From the NCBI RefSeq assembly GCF_013415115.1, contig NZ_JACCDD010000007.1, positions 62,001 to 126,000 of the forward strand: a DNA stretch of 64,000 bases, read 5' to 3'. Origin of the DNA: Vreelandella zhaodongensis (GTDB taxonomy: Bacteria; Pseudomonadota; Gammaproteobacteria; Pseudomonadales; Halomonadaceae). Shown piece after piece: positions 17,756 through 26,166 of the stretch (the stretch's first letter is position 1; every line of letters begins with the position of its first letter). Made by a program: the position numbers and the translations under genes. Below the pieces are notes generated by a model. That model was not told the DNA's origin. It saw nothing but the letters and a program-made list of their open reading frames with translations, and did no database searches.

Positions 17756-18385
17756 CTAACCCCCGATCCACTCAACAAAGGTGGTTTCTCCCAGCGCATG
17801 GCGCTCATGGCGTAGGCGGCTCATCGCGGCATAGGGCAAATCCATGACTAAGCCATTACTGAGCGGCTGCCCCAGCACTTGACGCAGCAATGCGTTACAT
17901 ACGAAAAGATGGGCTACCACCAGCACATGCTTACCTGGTGGGTTTACCAACAGCCGCCGCCAGACGTCACTGACCCGAGCATCCAATGCCTCCAGTGTTT
18001 CCCCTTCGGGGGGAGCTGCCTGGGAGGGGTTGTACCAAAATGCGTTCATCTGCTCACTACCCTCTTCAGCAAACACTTGTGCATGAGTTTTGCCTTCCCA
18101 GCGCCCCAAGTGAAGCTCAGCCAGGTCATCCTCAACCTGTACCGGCAGGTCGAACTCTTCGCCTAGCCAAAGCGCAAATTCACGGCAGCGCAGCAGCGGT
18201 GAACTGAGAACGGCATCATAAGGCATCCGTCCTTCCACGCTATGTTGCATCACGGCATCGGAGACCTGCTGCCAGCCAGCTTCGCTGAGTGGATGGTCGG
18301 TACTACCACGCAGCATGCGCCCGCCTACTGGTTCACCGTGGCGCATAATATCGATGGTCGTAATCGTGGCATTTGGGAAACGCAT
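17756..18385 (-). CDS. Histidine phosphatase family protein, last gene of the phn-type operon
   Basis: Phosphoglycerate-mutase-like phosphatase of 209 residues. The phosphohistidine motif is IMRHGEP (His16), with Arg in SSPLLRCREFA, Glu in ELHLGRWEGKT and the second His in VVVAHLFVCNALL, where most members have SHG. It starts 26 bp after the second phosphonate permease gene on the same strand, so it is probably the terminal gene of the Pho-controlled operon. It could release phosphate from an imported organophosphate; alpha-ribazole phosphatase-like and PhoE-like members cannot be told apart here. Confidence 0.82.
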   Translation of the reverse strand: MRFPNATITTIDIMRHGEPVGGRMLRGSTDHPLSEAGWQQVSDAVMQHSVEGRMPYDAVLSSPLLRCREFALWLGEEFDLPVQVEDDLAELHLGRWEGKTHAQVFAEEGSEQMNAFWYNPSQAAPPEGETLEALDARVSDVWRRLLVNPPGKHVLVVAHLFVCNALLRQVLGQPLSNGLVMDLPYAAMSRLRHERHALGETTFVEWIGG

Positions 18386-18411
18386 GGTCGCTCCTTACCC
18401 TGGCTGTCTGG

Positions 18412-19227
18412 CTAGATAATGGCGTGGCGCACGCGGGCAGAGACCCACTCAGAGACCAATACCGTGGCAAAAATCATCACAAAGATAACGCTAACCTGGT
18501 TCCAGGCGAGGCTGTTAATCGAAGCGTTAAGCTGCAAGCCGATACCGCCAGCGCCAACCAGGCCTAGCACGGTAGACTCACGAATATTGATGTCCCAGCG
18601 ATACACGCTGATACCCGCGAAAGCTGGCATGACCTGGGGCAGCACACCGTAGTTCATCACCTGCAGGCGGCTGGCGCCGGTGGCGCTAATCGCTTCAACG
18701 GGGGTGGGGTGAATCTCTTCAATGGCTTCATAAAGCAATTTTCCCACAAAGCCAATTGAGCGCAGTGCAATAGCGATAATGCCCGCCAATACCCCAGGGC
18801 CAAGAATAGTGACCAGCAGCATGGCCCAGATCAGCGAGTTGATTGAGCGTGATGAGACGATAACGGTGAGCGCCAGGCTGCGTACCAACGGGTGCGGCGT
18901 GGTGTTGCGAGCGGCTAAAAATGCCACGGGAAATGCCATGGCAATACCCAGCACGGTGCCTAACGTAGCGATGTTCAGCGTATCCCACATGGGTTTCCAT
19001 AGCACGCTGGCATACTCCCAACGCGGCGGCATCATACGGCTTATCAGATCACTACCTTGGCGACCCGCATCTTCAACAAACACCCACATGGTGTTATCAG
19101 AAATCACTTTCCAGCACAGCAGAAATAGACTGATACCTAAAAGCCAGGCGGCGTACTGCAGCCACTGGGCGCGGGTAGTGCGCCGCTGCCACAGCGGCGC
19201 ACCCTGGGGAGTGGTTGAAACTGGCAT
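18412..19227 (-). CDS. phnE: Phosphonate/phosphite-type ABC transporter permease (second PhnE)
   Basis: Inner-membrane permease of 271 residues from ATG 19227, which has AGAGGAAA just upstream; an earlier ATG at 19248 lacks a site. About five to six TM segments. The permease coupling signature EAISATGASRLQVMNYGVLPQ lies near 170-190 and the PhnE-type ending IRESTVLGLVGAGGIGLQL follows. Two non-identical PhnE subunits in tandem form a heterodimeric channel in many phosphonate and phosphite systems. Confidence 0.9.
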   Translation of the reverse strand: MPVSTTPQGAPLWQRRTTRAQWLQYAAWLLGISLFLLCWKVISDNTMWVFVEDAGRQGSDLISRMMPPRWEYASVLWKPMWDTLNIATLGTVLGIAMAFPVAFLAARNTTPHPLVRSLALTVIVSSRSINSLIWAMLLVTILGPGVLAGIIAIALRSIGFVGKLLYEAIEEIHPTPVEAISATGASRLQVMNYGVLPQVMPAFAGISVYRWDINIRESTVLGLVGAGGIGLQLNASINSLAWNQVSVIFVMIFATVLVSEWVSARVRHAII

Positions 19228-19259
19228 AGCGTTTCCTCTTAAAGACAAGCGGCGTGGGG

Positions 19260-20087
19260 CTATTGCGTCCAGCGACGAACGTAGCTGGAGGCGTACTCAC
19301 TCATCAGTACAATTGCGATGATAATTAACAGGATGGCGGCGGAGGTACCGTACTCGTAACGGCTAAGTGAGGTGTTGAGGGTAGCGCCAATTCCACCCGC
19401 ACCGACAATGCCAATCACCGATGACTCACGAAAGTTGATATCCAGCCGGTACATAGACAGGCCAATTAAGCGCGGCATTACCTGGGGCTGAATGGCATGG
19501 TTCATGGTTTGCCACCAGCTCGCCCCGGTGGCGCGTACGGCTTCTACCTGCCGCCAGTCGAGATCTTCAATATCTTCTGCCAGCAGCTTTGCCATAAAGC
19601 CAATGGTGGCAAACGCCAAGGTCAGCATCCCGGCAAACGGCCCAAAGCCGAACATCACCACAAACAGAATGGCGATGATAATTTCCTGAAAGGTGCGCGA
19701 GACGGCAATAATGGCGCGGCATACCGTGTAGATTGGCAATGGAGAGATATTTCGCGCGGCCCCCAACCCCACCGGAATCGCCAACAACACGCCAATCACC
19801 GTAGAGGTTAACGTCATGGTGAGGCTTTCCAGCAGGCCCGCCATAATGTCGTTTTGACGACTAACAAAGTCGGGCTGCAAAAATGCCCCAAGAAAATTCA
19901 GTGCGCGTCCAGAGCCTTCCGCCACACGCGCCCAATTCACTTCGACAGACGCTAATGCAAGTACCAGGTACACGACTCCGCCCAGTACCAACCCCCAGCG
20001 CACACGCGGATTATCAATCAGCGGTAGCCGCCGCCAGTATCCTTGGCGAGCACCCTGCTGACGCGCCAGCGTATCAACACCGCTCAT
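19260..20087 (-). CDS. phnE: Phosphonate/phosphite-type ABC transporter permease (first PhnE)
   Basis: A 275-residue inner-membrane permease paralogous to the next gene. It has the coupling motif [22 protein letters not shown] and [19 protein letters not shown] near the C-terminus. The start ATG overlaps the phnC stop (ATGA, positions 20084-20087), which implies translational coupling. Five to six TM segments after a basic cytosolic N-terminus. Confidence 0.92.
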   Translation of the reverse strand: MSGVDTLARQQGARQGYWRRLPLIDNPRVRWGLVLGGVVYLVLALASVEVNWARVAEGSGRALNFLGAFLQPDFVSRQNDIMAGLLESLTMTLTSTVIGVLLAIPVGLGAARNISPLPIYTVCRAIIAVSRTFQEIIIAILFVVMFGFGPFAGMLTLAFATIGFMAKLLAEDIEDLDWRQVEAVRATGASWWQTMNHAIQPQVMPRLIGLSMYRLDINFRESSVIGIVGAGGIGATLNTSLSRYEYGTSAAILLIIIAIVLMSEYASSYVRRWTQ

Positions 20088-20950
20088 AGCGCGCCTCCAC
20101 TGGCGACACTGGCCAACGGCCGCTGCGTGTGGGCAGCATAGGGTTGGCTAGTGAATGTATCGCCCACCGTTTGGACATCATCACTCTCAGCAGACTCGGG
20201 CGACGTATCCCAGTCCTCTTCACCGTATATCGTGGTAAGAATCTCGCTGGTTAGCTCGCAGGGCTTACCATCAAAGACGATCTCCCCAGCCCGTAGCCCG
20301 ACAATACGGTCGGCAAACTGCTTCGCCAGCGCCACATCGTGAATATTAATAATTGCCGCGAGCTCTCGTTCGGCGCATAGCTCACGAATCAGTCGCATGA
20401 TTTGCCGCGATGTTTTCGGGTCAAGGCTAGCGGTGGGCTCGTCGACCAGTAGCAATTTGGGGCTTTGTAGCAGCGCACGGGCTATCCCTACCCGCTGGCG
20501 CTGGCCGCCAGATAGCGCATCGGCGCGCTTATCGATGGCATGGGGAAGACCGACCCGTTCAAGTAGCCGAAACGCCTCAGCCACGGCTTCCTGAGGGTAA
20601 CGACGCAGAAAACTACGCCAGAACCCTACATAGCCCAACTGACCCGACAACACGTTCTCCATCACGGTTAAACGATCCACCAAGGCGTATTCCTGAAAGA
20701 TCATCCCCATGGAGCGGCGCGCTTGGCGTAAACGATTGCCCGACAGCGTCGTCAGTTCGGCGTCTTCCAGCCGAATGCTGCCTTGGGTGGGCTCCACCAA
20801 GCGATTTACACAGCGAATCAGGGTGCTCTTACCCGCCCCAGACGGCCCAATCAGCGCCATGACCTGACCTTTGGGAAGTGACAGTTCGATATCAGTGAGC
20901 GCACGATCCCCGGTTGGGTAACGTTTGCCAACGCCGGTAAGTGTCAACAT
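20084..20950 (-). CDS. phnC: Phosphonate-type ABC transporter ATP-binding protein PhnC
   Basis: ATPase that drives the two PhnE permeases. The 288-residue protein has Walker [10 protein letters not shown] (about 34-42), signature [15 protein letters not shown] (about 146-160), Walker [14 protein letters not shown] and the switch His in NIHDV. A non-conserved acidic C-terminal tail of about 50 residues extends beyond the usual 250-260 residue core. Confidence 0.92.
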   Translation of the reverse strand: MLTLTGVGKRYPTGDRALTDIELSLPKGQVMALIGPSGAGKSTLIRCVNRLVEPTQGSIRLEDAELTTLSGNRLRQARRSMGMIFQEYALVDRLTVMENVLSGQLGYVGFWRSFLRRYPQEAVAEAFRLLERVGLPHAIDKRADALSGGQRQRVGIARALLQSPKLLLVDEPTASLDPKTSRQIMRLIRELCAERELAAIINIHDVALAKQFADRIVGLRAGEIVFDGKPCELTSEILTTIYGEEDWDTSPESAESDDVQTVGDTFTSQPYAAHTQRPLASVASGGAL

Positions 20951-20977
20951 GGGTTTACCTCATCTTCATAACGGTTC

Positions 20978-21001
20978 GGCCAGAAGGTTGCCCTCCTGGC
21001 C
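20978..21001 (-). promoter_or_regulatory. Intercistronic hairpin between phnD and phnC
   Basis: On the minus strand a 10-bp stem with one G-U pair (GGCCAGGAGG/CCTTCTGGCC) closes on a GCAA tetraloop (GNRA type). There is no T-run. Such hairpins after the binding-protein gene commonly protect upstream mRNA from 3' decay and give higher receptor than permease expression. Confidence 0.6.
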
Positions 21002-21027
21002 GATGGGGTTACACAGCTACCAAAGGG

Positions 21028-22005
21028 TTAATCGCAGTCGTAAGTCACGCCGTTGGCATCGGCAATGGTGCGGATCACAGACCAATGCTCTGCATAGGTA
21101 ATCGGGATAAACTGTGCTTCACCGGAATTGGCAAACTCAGCCTCAAGGGCAGTGCCTTCCCAGTCGTAGCTGAAGAACGCATCTTGAATTTGCTGGGCAA
21201 GCTCAGGCGTTAAGTTGTGAGCCACGCCGTAAGCCGTAGTGGGGAACGTTTCCGAGGTATAGATAATCTCGTAATCGCCTTCGCTTACCACACCGCGAGA
21301 GATCATTCGATTGGACACCGAGTTGGCAATGGCGGCGGCTTCGTAATCTTTATTCACAACCCCTAAAATGGAGTTGTCGTGGGAGCCAGAAAACGCCGTT
21401 TCAAAATCCTCGCCTGCCTCTAAACCGTACTCAGAACGCAGCAACGCAGAGGGGGCACGGAAACCAGAGTTAGAGGTCTCTGAGGTAAACGCCAGCTGGC
21501 GACCCTCAAGATCTTCCACGGACTCAATACCGCTACCAGGGTAAGTGATAATTTCCATCTCATAGCCATAGCTGCCATCTTCACCCGCCATAATGGCAAA
21601 GGGACGGAAGCCACCACAGTTCACAGCAACCGGCACACCACCGGTGTTGAAACCCGCAACATGCAGACGACCTGCACGCAGCGCCTCCTGCTGGGCAGCA
21701 TTCGACTGCACTGGGAAGAACTGCACACGCTTACCGGTTGCTTCACTTAAATGCTCCAGAAAACCGGACCATACATCCGCATAGACAGCAGGGTCTTCAA
21801 CGGGCGTATAGGCAAAAACTAAGGTGTTCGGGTCGACCCACTGAGACTCATCAGTCGGCGCATCGGCAACCATATCGCCATCGTTGTCTACGTAGCGCGA
21901 AGAGAGATCGGCGGAGGCGTTAACCGCTGCCAACGCAAACGCGCTTGCAACGGCGGCACTCATCAAGGTGCGAGGAAGCGAGTTAGAAAGACGGAGGGGC
22001 TGCAT
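21028..22005 (-). CDS. phnD: Phosphate/phosphite/phosphonate ABC transporter substrate-binding protein PhnD
   Basis: Periplasmic receptor of 325 residues with a signal peptide (ending AVNASA near residue 32). After a linker comes the PhnD-type start, NTLVFAYTPVEDPAVYADVWSGF, with HVAGFNTGGVPVAVNCGGFRPF and the phosphonate-binding LAFTSETSNSGFRAPSALL further on. It heads the phn operon and has a Pho-box array 51-112 bp upstream. Phosphite, methylphosphonate or aminoethylphosphonate are all possible ligands; no C-P lyase genes are in view. Confidence 0.92.
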   Translation of the reverse strand: MQPLRLSNSLPRTLMSAAVASAFALAAVNASADLSSRYVDNDGDMVADAPTDESQWVDPNTLVFAYTPVEDPAVYADVWSGFLEHLSEATGKRVQFFPVQSNAAQQEALRAGRLHVAGFNTGGVPVAVNCGGFRPFAIMAGEDGSYGYEMEIITYPGSGIESVEDLEGRQLAFTSETSNSGFRAPSALLRSEYGLEAGEDFETAFSGSHDNSILGVVNKDYEAAAIANSVSNRMISRGVVSEGDYEIIYTSETFPTTAYGVAHNLTPELAQQIQDAFFSYDWEGTALEAEFANSGEAQFIPITYAEHWSVIRTIADANGVTYDCD

Positions 22006-22055
22006 ACATCACCTAAGTGGGCTGTTCAAAGATGACGCTATGCTGCCAAGCCTGC

Positions 22056-22117
22056 ATGACAGGCACAGGTCACTCCTATGACAACCCCATGACATATCAG
22101 TGACATAGATGTGACAC
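22056..22117 (-). promoter_or_regulatory. Pho-box array upstream of phnD
   Basis: On the minus strand, 7-mers GTGTCAC, ATGTCAC, ATGTCAT and TTGTCAT start every 11 bp (plus-strand positions 22111, 22100, 22089, 22078). One further in-phase copy, CTGTCAT, is at 22056, with a degenerate copy between. The E. coli Pho box is two CTGTCAT-like 7-mers separated by 4 bp, so this is two or more overlapping PhoB sites. Confidence 0.85.
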
Positions 22118-22200
22118 TGCCACCCCTAAGGCAGCACACAGGCTAAAGGCATGGCCAATGTTGAGCGAGCGGCATTGATGAGCGTGGGCTAATGAAGACG

Positions 22201-23556
22201 TTAGCGACAATCCTGGCAGTTTCCCCGCGCCATAATGGCTTCGGCAATGCGCTCTATCCCCTGACGGTAAGCGGCTTGACGATAAGTGACCTGCTCTTGC
22301 TCAGCCCGCGCCAGTACGCTTTGAGCCTGCTCACCTAGTAGGCAGTCAAGGCGTTGATTAACATCCTCTTCGCGCCACTTTTCGCCCGCACGATTTTGCA
22401 GCCACTCAAAATAGCTAACAATGACCCCGCCGGTATTGACCAAGACATCAGGTAGTACGGGAATCTCGCGCTTGGCTAACGCAGAGTCTGCATCACAGGT
22501 CAGCGGCCCATTGGCAATTTCAAGAATCGCCCCCGCCTGCACATCATCAACGTTATCGCAGTGGATCTGATTCTCTAGCGCCGCTAACGCCAACACATCT
22601 ACCTCAAGCGACAGCAGCTTATCACCTGCCAACGGCTTGCCTTGTTTGCACTTGGATAGCGAACCATGTTTGTTTTTATCCTGCTTCGCAGCGTCCACAT
22701 TTAGCCCATCAGCGTTGTAAATAGCACCGCTTGAGTCTGAGACCGCGACGACTTTGTAGCCTCGCTCACTCGCTAGCCGAGCAAAATGATAAGCAGCGTT
22801 GCCAAACCCCTGCACGGCAATCGTGGTTTCTTCGGGTTTACGCTCTTCGCGCTCAGCCCACAAATCCAGCACTTTTAATGCGCCGCGCCCAGTCGCTTCT
22901 ACCCTGCCAGGCGAGCCGCCCAGTGAAAGAGGCTTACCGGTAATGGCGGCAGGCGCTTGGGCACGTACGATGTGTTCATACTCATCAATCATCCAGCCCA
23001 TTACCGTGGCGTCGGTGTTTACATCCGGTGCGGGAATGTCCCTGTCAGGCCCCATAATATCGGTAATGGCACGGATATACCCCCGAGCTAAGCGCTCTCG
23101 CTCAAGTGACGAAAGCGCCTTGGCGTCCACCTGGACGCCACCTTTTCCGCCACCATAGGGTAAGTTGACAACCGCACACTTCACTGCCATCCAGAAACTT
23201 AGCGTGGTGACTTCATGTTGGTTCACCTCCGTATGAAAACGCACGCCGCCTTTGGCGGGCCCTAAGCTGGTGTCGTACTGCACTCGCCAAGCAGGAAACA
23301 CCTTCAGGCGACCATCATCCATGCGTATCGGCACACTGACCTGCAGCGACAGGCTGGGCTGCATCAGGCGAGCCTGAGCGTCGGGGTGAATAGCCAACGC
23401 CTCGAACACGGCCTCCAGCCGCGAGCGAGCATCCTCAAACAGCGCCGCCCCTGTATCGGGCGTTAATGCTTGGGGAGCTTTTTGTTCAGCTTGAGGCGCG
23501 CGTACCTTGGACGATTTACGCTTTGTTTTCTGCTTTTTCAGTTTCGCATTGGCCAT
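22201..23556 (-). CDS. Glu/Leu/Phe/Val dehydrogenase family protein (glutamate dehydrogenase type)
   Basis: Amino acid dehydrogenase, most likely NAD(P)-dependent glutamate dehydrogenase, that interconverts glutamate with 2-oxoglutarate and ammonia. About 451 residues from ATG 23556, which has AGAAGGAGAG upstream; the longer frame to 23613 lacks a site. Key sequences are GPAKGGVRFH, the active-site PYGGGKGGV, and a Rossmann domain with VQGFGNAAYHFARLA. The N-terminus carries about 40 extra residues that are very Lys-rich (KLKKQKTKRKSSK), unusual for the family and perhaps salt- or surface-related. Confidence 0.88.
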   Translation of the reverse strand: MANAKLKKQKTKRKSSKVRAPQAEQKAPQALTPDTGAALFEDARSRLEAVFEALAIHPDAQARLMQPSLSLQVSVPIRMDDGRLKVFPAWRVQYDTSLGPAKGGVRFHTEVNQHEVTTLSFWMAVKCAVVNLPYGGGKGGVQVDAKALSSLERERLARGYIRAITDIMGPDRDIPAPDVNTDATVMGWMIDEYEHIVRAQAPAAITGKPLSLGGSPGRVEATGRGALKVLDLWAEREERKPEETTIAVQGFGNAAYHFARLASERGYKVVAVSDSSGAIYNADGLNVDAAKQDKNKHGSLSKCKQGKPLAGDKLLSLEVDVLALAALENQIHCDNVDDVQAGAILEIANGPLTCDADSALAKREIPVLPDVLVNTGGVIVSYFEWLQNRAGEKWREEDVNQRLDCLLGEQAQSVLARAEQEQVTYRQAAYRQGIERIAEAIMARGNCQDCR

Positions 23557-23715
23557 GTAGCACTCTCCTTCTGCTGGGTAGGCGTCAGCGTCTGCTAACA
23601 AGGAATTTAGCACTGTCTAAGCGTAGCAGTTGGATATGAATAAGCGCTTTTACTTGCGAAATCGCTGTTTTTTCTCACACTTAGGTTATACGCATGGATG
23701 CCTAGGGAGACCATA

Positions 23716-25032
23716 GTGAGCCCAATAACACGCAGCGCCCTAGGATGGGGCAGCCTCTACTGCTTGCTTGCACTACTGCCAATAGGCTGGTTACTGCTCT
23801 CCCCGCCTGCTCCACGCAGCTGGCTTGGTGAGACGGCCGTTTTGCTCGGCGCACTGGCACTAAGCATTATGGCGCTGCAGGCATTAGTATCAGGTCGGCA
23901 TGCTTGGTTTGCCCATCCGGTGGGGTTTGATAACGTATTACAGTTTCATCGTCAGGTCGGTATCGGAGCGCTTTTCCTGGTCATTGCCCATCCCGTTGCG
24001 TTGTTTATTGCCCACCCTTCATTACTCCACTTTGTTGATCCACGGGATGAAACGCTGCGCGCTTTGATGTTGATGGCACTGCTGGGCGCCAGCGTTATTC
24101 TGATTATCAGCTCACTTTGGCGAAAACGTTTTGGGCTGTCCTACGAGCGGTGGCGGCTGATGCATGGCGGCTTAGCGCTGTTTATCGTGTTTGGAGGATT
24201 GGGACACGCCTTAATGGCTCAGCGCTACACAGAAGGCATAGTCACATCGGCTGGCTTGGCGCTGCTAATTCTGCTGCCCGCCAGTTTAGTGTTAGAAACT
24301 CGCCTGTTAAGGCCGTGGCGTATGCGCCGCCATCCCTGGCGCGTGGTAAACACAACGCTTGAGCGCGGTGACACCACCACATTGACACTTGAATCCACTG
24401 GCGCGCACCGCTTCGCTTTCCAGCCTGGACAGTTTCTCTGGATAACCCTGGGCGATACCCCTTGGTCGCTGCAACAACACCCCTTTTCACTCTCATCAAG
24501 CGCTGCCAACAGTGGCCGGATAACCTTCAGCGCTAAGCGCCTGGGTGACTTTACTCGGCAATTACCCAACGTCACCACCAATACCCTGGCATTTATAGAG
24601 GGTCCTTTTGGTGCCTTTACTCCTCGCTCCAATAACTCCTCTGGGCTGGTGATGATCGCCGGCGGCATCGGCATTACCCCCTTTATGAGCATGCTGTACA
24701 CCTTCCGCGACCAGCAAGACCGCCAACCGATCTGGCTGATTTATGCCAACCCCACCTGGCAGGAAGCCACCTTCCGTGACACCCTGGACGACTTAGCGAA
24801 ACACCTTAACCTGACGCTGATTCATGTTATTTCAGACCCCCACGACGGCTGGGAAGGGGAAGTGGGTTACGTCGACCAGAGCCTGCTGGCTCGCAGCTTG
24901 CCCCAGGACACTGGCCAGCGCGACTACTTTATTTGCGGGCCAGACCCTATGATGGACAGCGCCGAACAGGGATTAATTGCCCAAGGCGTCGCCCCCACGA
25001 ATATTTTCTCCGACCGCTTCGACATCGTTTAG
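23716..25032 (+). CDS. Ferric reductase-like transmembrane flavocytochrome with ferredoxin reductase-type domain
   Basis: Membrane oxidoreductase of about 438 residues. The N-terminal half (to about 210) has six TM segments with paired His ligands for heme (FHRQVGIGALFLVIAHP, LMHGGLALF...GLGH). The C-terminal half has the FAD motif QHPFSLSS, the NAD(P) motif GGIGITPFMSML and the terminal YFICGPDPMMD. Electrons should pass from NAD(P)H through FAD and heme to an outside acceptor such as Fe(III) or oxygen. GTG 23716 is chosen because AGGGAG lies 6 bp upstream; ATG 23698 is in frame six codons earlier. Confidence 0.85.
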   Translation: MSPITRSALGWGSLYCLLALLPIGWLLLSPPAPRSWLGETAVLLGALALSIMALQALVSGRHAWFAHPVGFDNVLQFHRQVGIGALFLVIAHPVALFIAHPSLLHFVDPRDETLRALMLMALLGASVILIISSLWRKRFGLSYERWRLMHGGLALFIVFGGLGHALMAQRYTEGIVTSAGLALLILLPASLVLETRLLRPWRMRRHPWRVVNTTLERGDTTTLTLESTGAHRFAFQPGQFLWITLGDTPWSLQQHPFSLSSSAANSGRITFSAKRLGDFTRQLPNVTTNTLAFIEGPFGAFTPRSNNSSGLVMIAGGIGITPFMSMLYTFRDQQDRQPIWLIYANPTWQEATFRDTLDDLAKHLNLTLIHVISDPHDGWEGEVGYVDQSLLARSLPQDTGQRDYFICGPDPMMDSAEQGLIAQGVAPTNIFSDRFDIV

Positions 25033-25040
25033 GGGGGTTT

Positions 25041-25130
25041 ATGCTGCACAACTATGCAAAATACGCAGGCGTACTGGTATTGGTGCTGCTCGTGGCCGCT
25101 GTACTCTTGGCCGCGTATGTATTGCAATGA
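25041..25130 (+). CDS. Predicted 29-residue single-span membrane peptide
   Basis: ATG 25041 has AGGGGGG a few bases upstream, 8 bp after the reductase stop. The product is a short polar start (MLHNYAKYAG) followed by about 18 unbroken hydrophobic residues ending AAYVLQ. It resembles known bacterial small membrane proteins that associate with larger membrane complexes. The strong ribosome binding site and full TM helix support it, but no homolog is known to me. It could work with the reductase encoded directly before it. Confidence 0.6.
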   Translation: MLHNYAKYAGVLVLVLLVAAVLLAAYVLQ

Positions 25131-25146
25131 CGCACAGGCAGTTTTA

Positions 25147-26154
25147 ATGATGGATAGCCCCACACATGAGAAGCAGCCTGGCTGCCTCAGCTCTCAAACT
25201 GCGCGCGACTTAGCTTGGCTACTCATGACACCTGACGTCATTGAATTACCACCGCCCATGCCCAGTGGCGGCAGGCCAACATGCCAGGAGCTTGGTTTGT
25301 CGGAAGGCGTTGATGAGTGGCTAGCGCGACTTGCGTCAAAGATGAGCGCTCTGGATGGCAAGCGCGCTACCCGCATGGGGCACTACCACGAGAGGCTATG
25401 GCACCTGCTACTCGACAACGCGCCCAACACCCGGCTGCTTGCTAGCAACATAAAAATCACGCATAAGCGCAATACTCTGGGCGAGCTGGATATGCTCTAC
25501 CGAACGCGGGACAATCCCACCCCCATCCATTTGGAAGTGGCAATTAAGTTCTATCTAGGGTTAACAGAAGGGCCAGGAGATGCCACCAGCCAAAGCCGCT
25601 GGATTGGCCCTGGCGGGCTAGACAGTCTAGCGCTGAAATGCAGCCACCTGCGCCATCATCAACTGCCGATGTCGAGCACCGCCACCGCGCAAGCGGCCAT
25701 CTCTCAGTGGCTAGCACCCAGAGATATAGGCCCCGCCCCACCACCCAATCATCCGCTGATTCAGCGCCTAGCCATGCCCGGCGTGCTGTTTTATCCCTGG
25801 CACACGGCAATGCCGCCGCCTATAGGGGCAACAGCCAATCATCGGCGCGGCATGTGGTGTTATTTAAACGATTGGCCGACGCTTGCGGCCGAAAGAAGTG
25901 AGTTACTACACATGGCGTGGCTAGAGAAACCTCACTGGCTGGCGCCTCCCCAGCAGTCTGCTTTTCAGCCAGCCAACAAAGAGATGGCTATAGTGAGGCC
26001 GCTGATTGACCGCTACGGACCACAGCAGGTGATGCTCTACGACCCAGAGGCAGAAATAAAAACAGACACAAAGGAGCAGCAAATGGAGCGCCTTATCATT
26101 GTCCCCAATGACTGGCCACGCCAAGTGCCGCTCCCGCCTCGTGCTCGCGGTTAA
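25147..26154 (+). CDS. DUF1853 family protein with PD-(D/E)XK-like motif
   Basis: A 335-residue protein recognised by the DUF1853 core: GHYHERLWHLLL, then NTLGELDMLYRT, then PIHLEVAIKFYLG. The residues Glu113/Asp115 in GELDML and Glu130-x-x-x-Lys134 in LEVAIKF are arranged like a PD-(D/E)XK nuclease active site, with two Gln/Trp-rich segments after it. ATG 25147 or 25150 is preferred; the open frame runs back to 25054 but overlaps the small membrane ORF and codes for Trp/Tyr-rich nonsense. Function unestablished. Confidence 0.82.
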   Translation: MMDSPTHEKQPGCLSSQTARDLAWLLMTPDVIELPPPMPSGGRPTCQELGLSEGVDEWLARLASKMSALDGKRATRMGHYHERLWHLLLDNAPNTRLLASNIKITHKRNTLGELDMLYRTRDNPTPIHLEVAIKFYLGLTEGPGDATSQSRWIGPGGLDSLALKCSHLRHHQLPMSSTATAQAAISQWLAPRDIGPAPPPNHPLIQRLAMPGVLFYPWHTAMPPPIGATANHRRGMWCYLNDWPTLAAERSELLHMAWLEKPHWLAPPQQSAFQPANKEMAIVRPLIDRYGPQQVMLYDPEAEIKTDTKEQQMERLIIVPNDWPRQVPLPPRARG

Positions 26155-26166
26155 ACAACCACCTCG

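Noticed and set aside
25054..25146. Upstream extension of DUF1853
   Set aside because: The extra codons overlap the small membrane ORF in another frame, give a Trp/Tyr-rich string and are not family-like; the start at 25147 or 25150 fits better.
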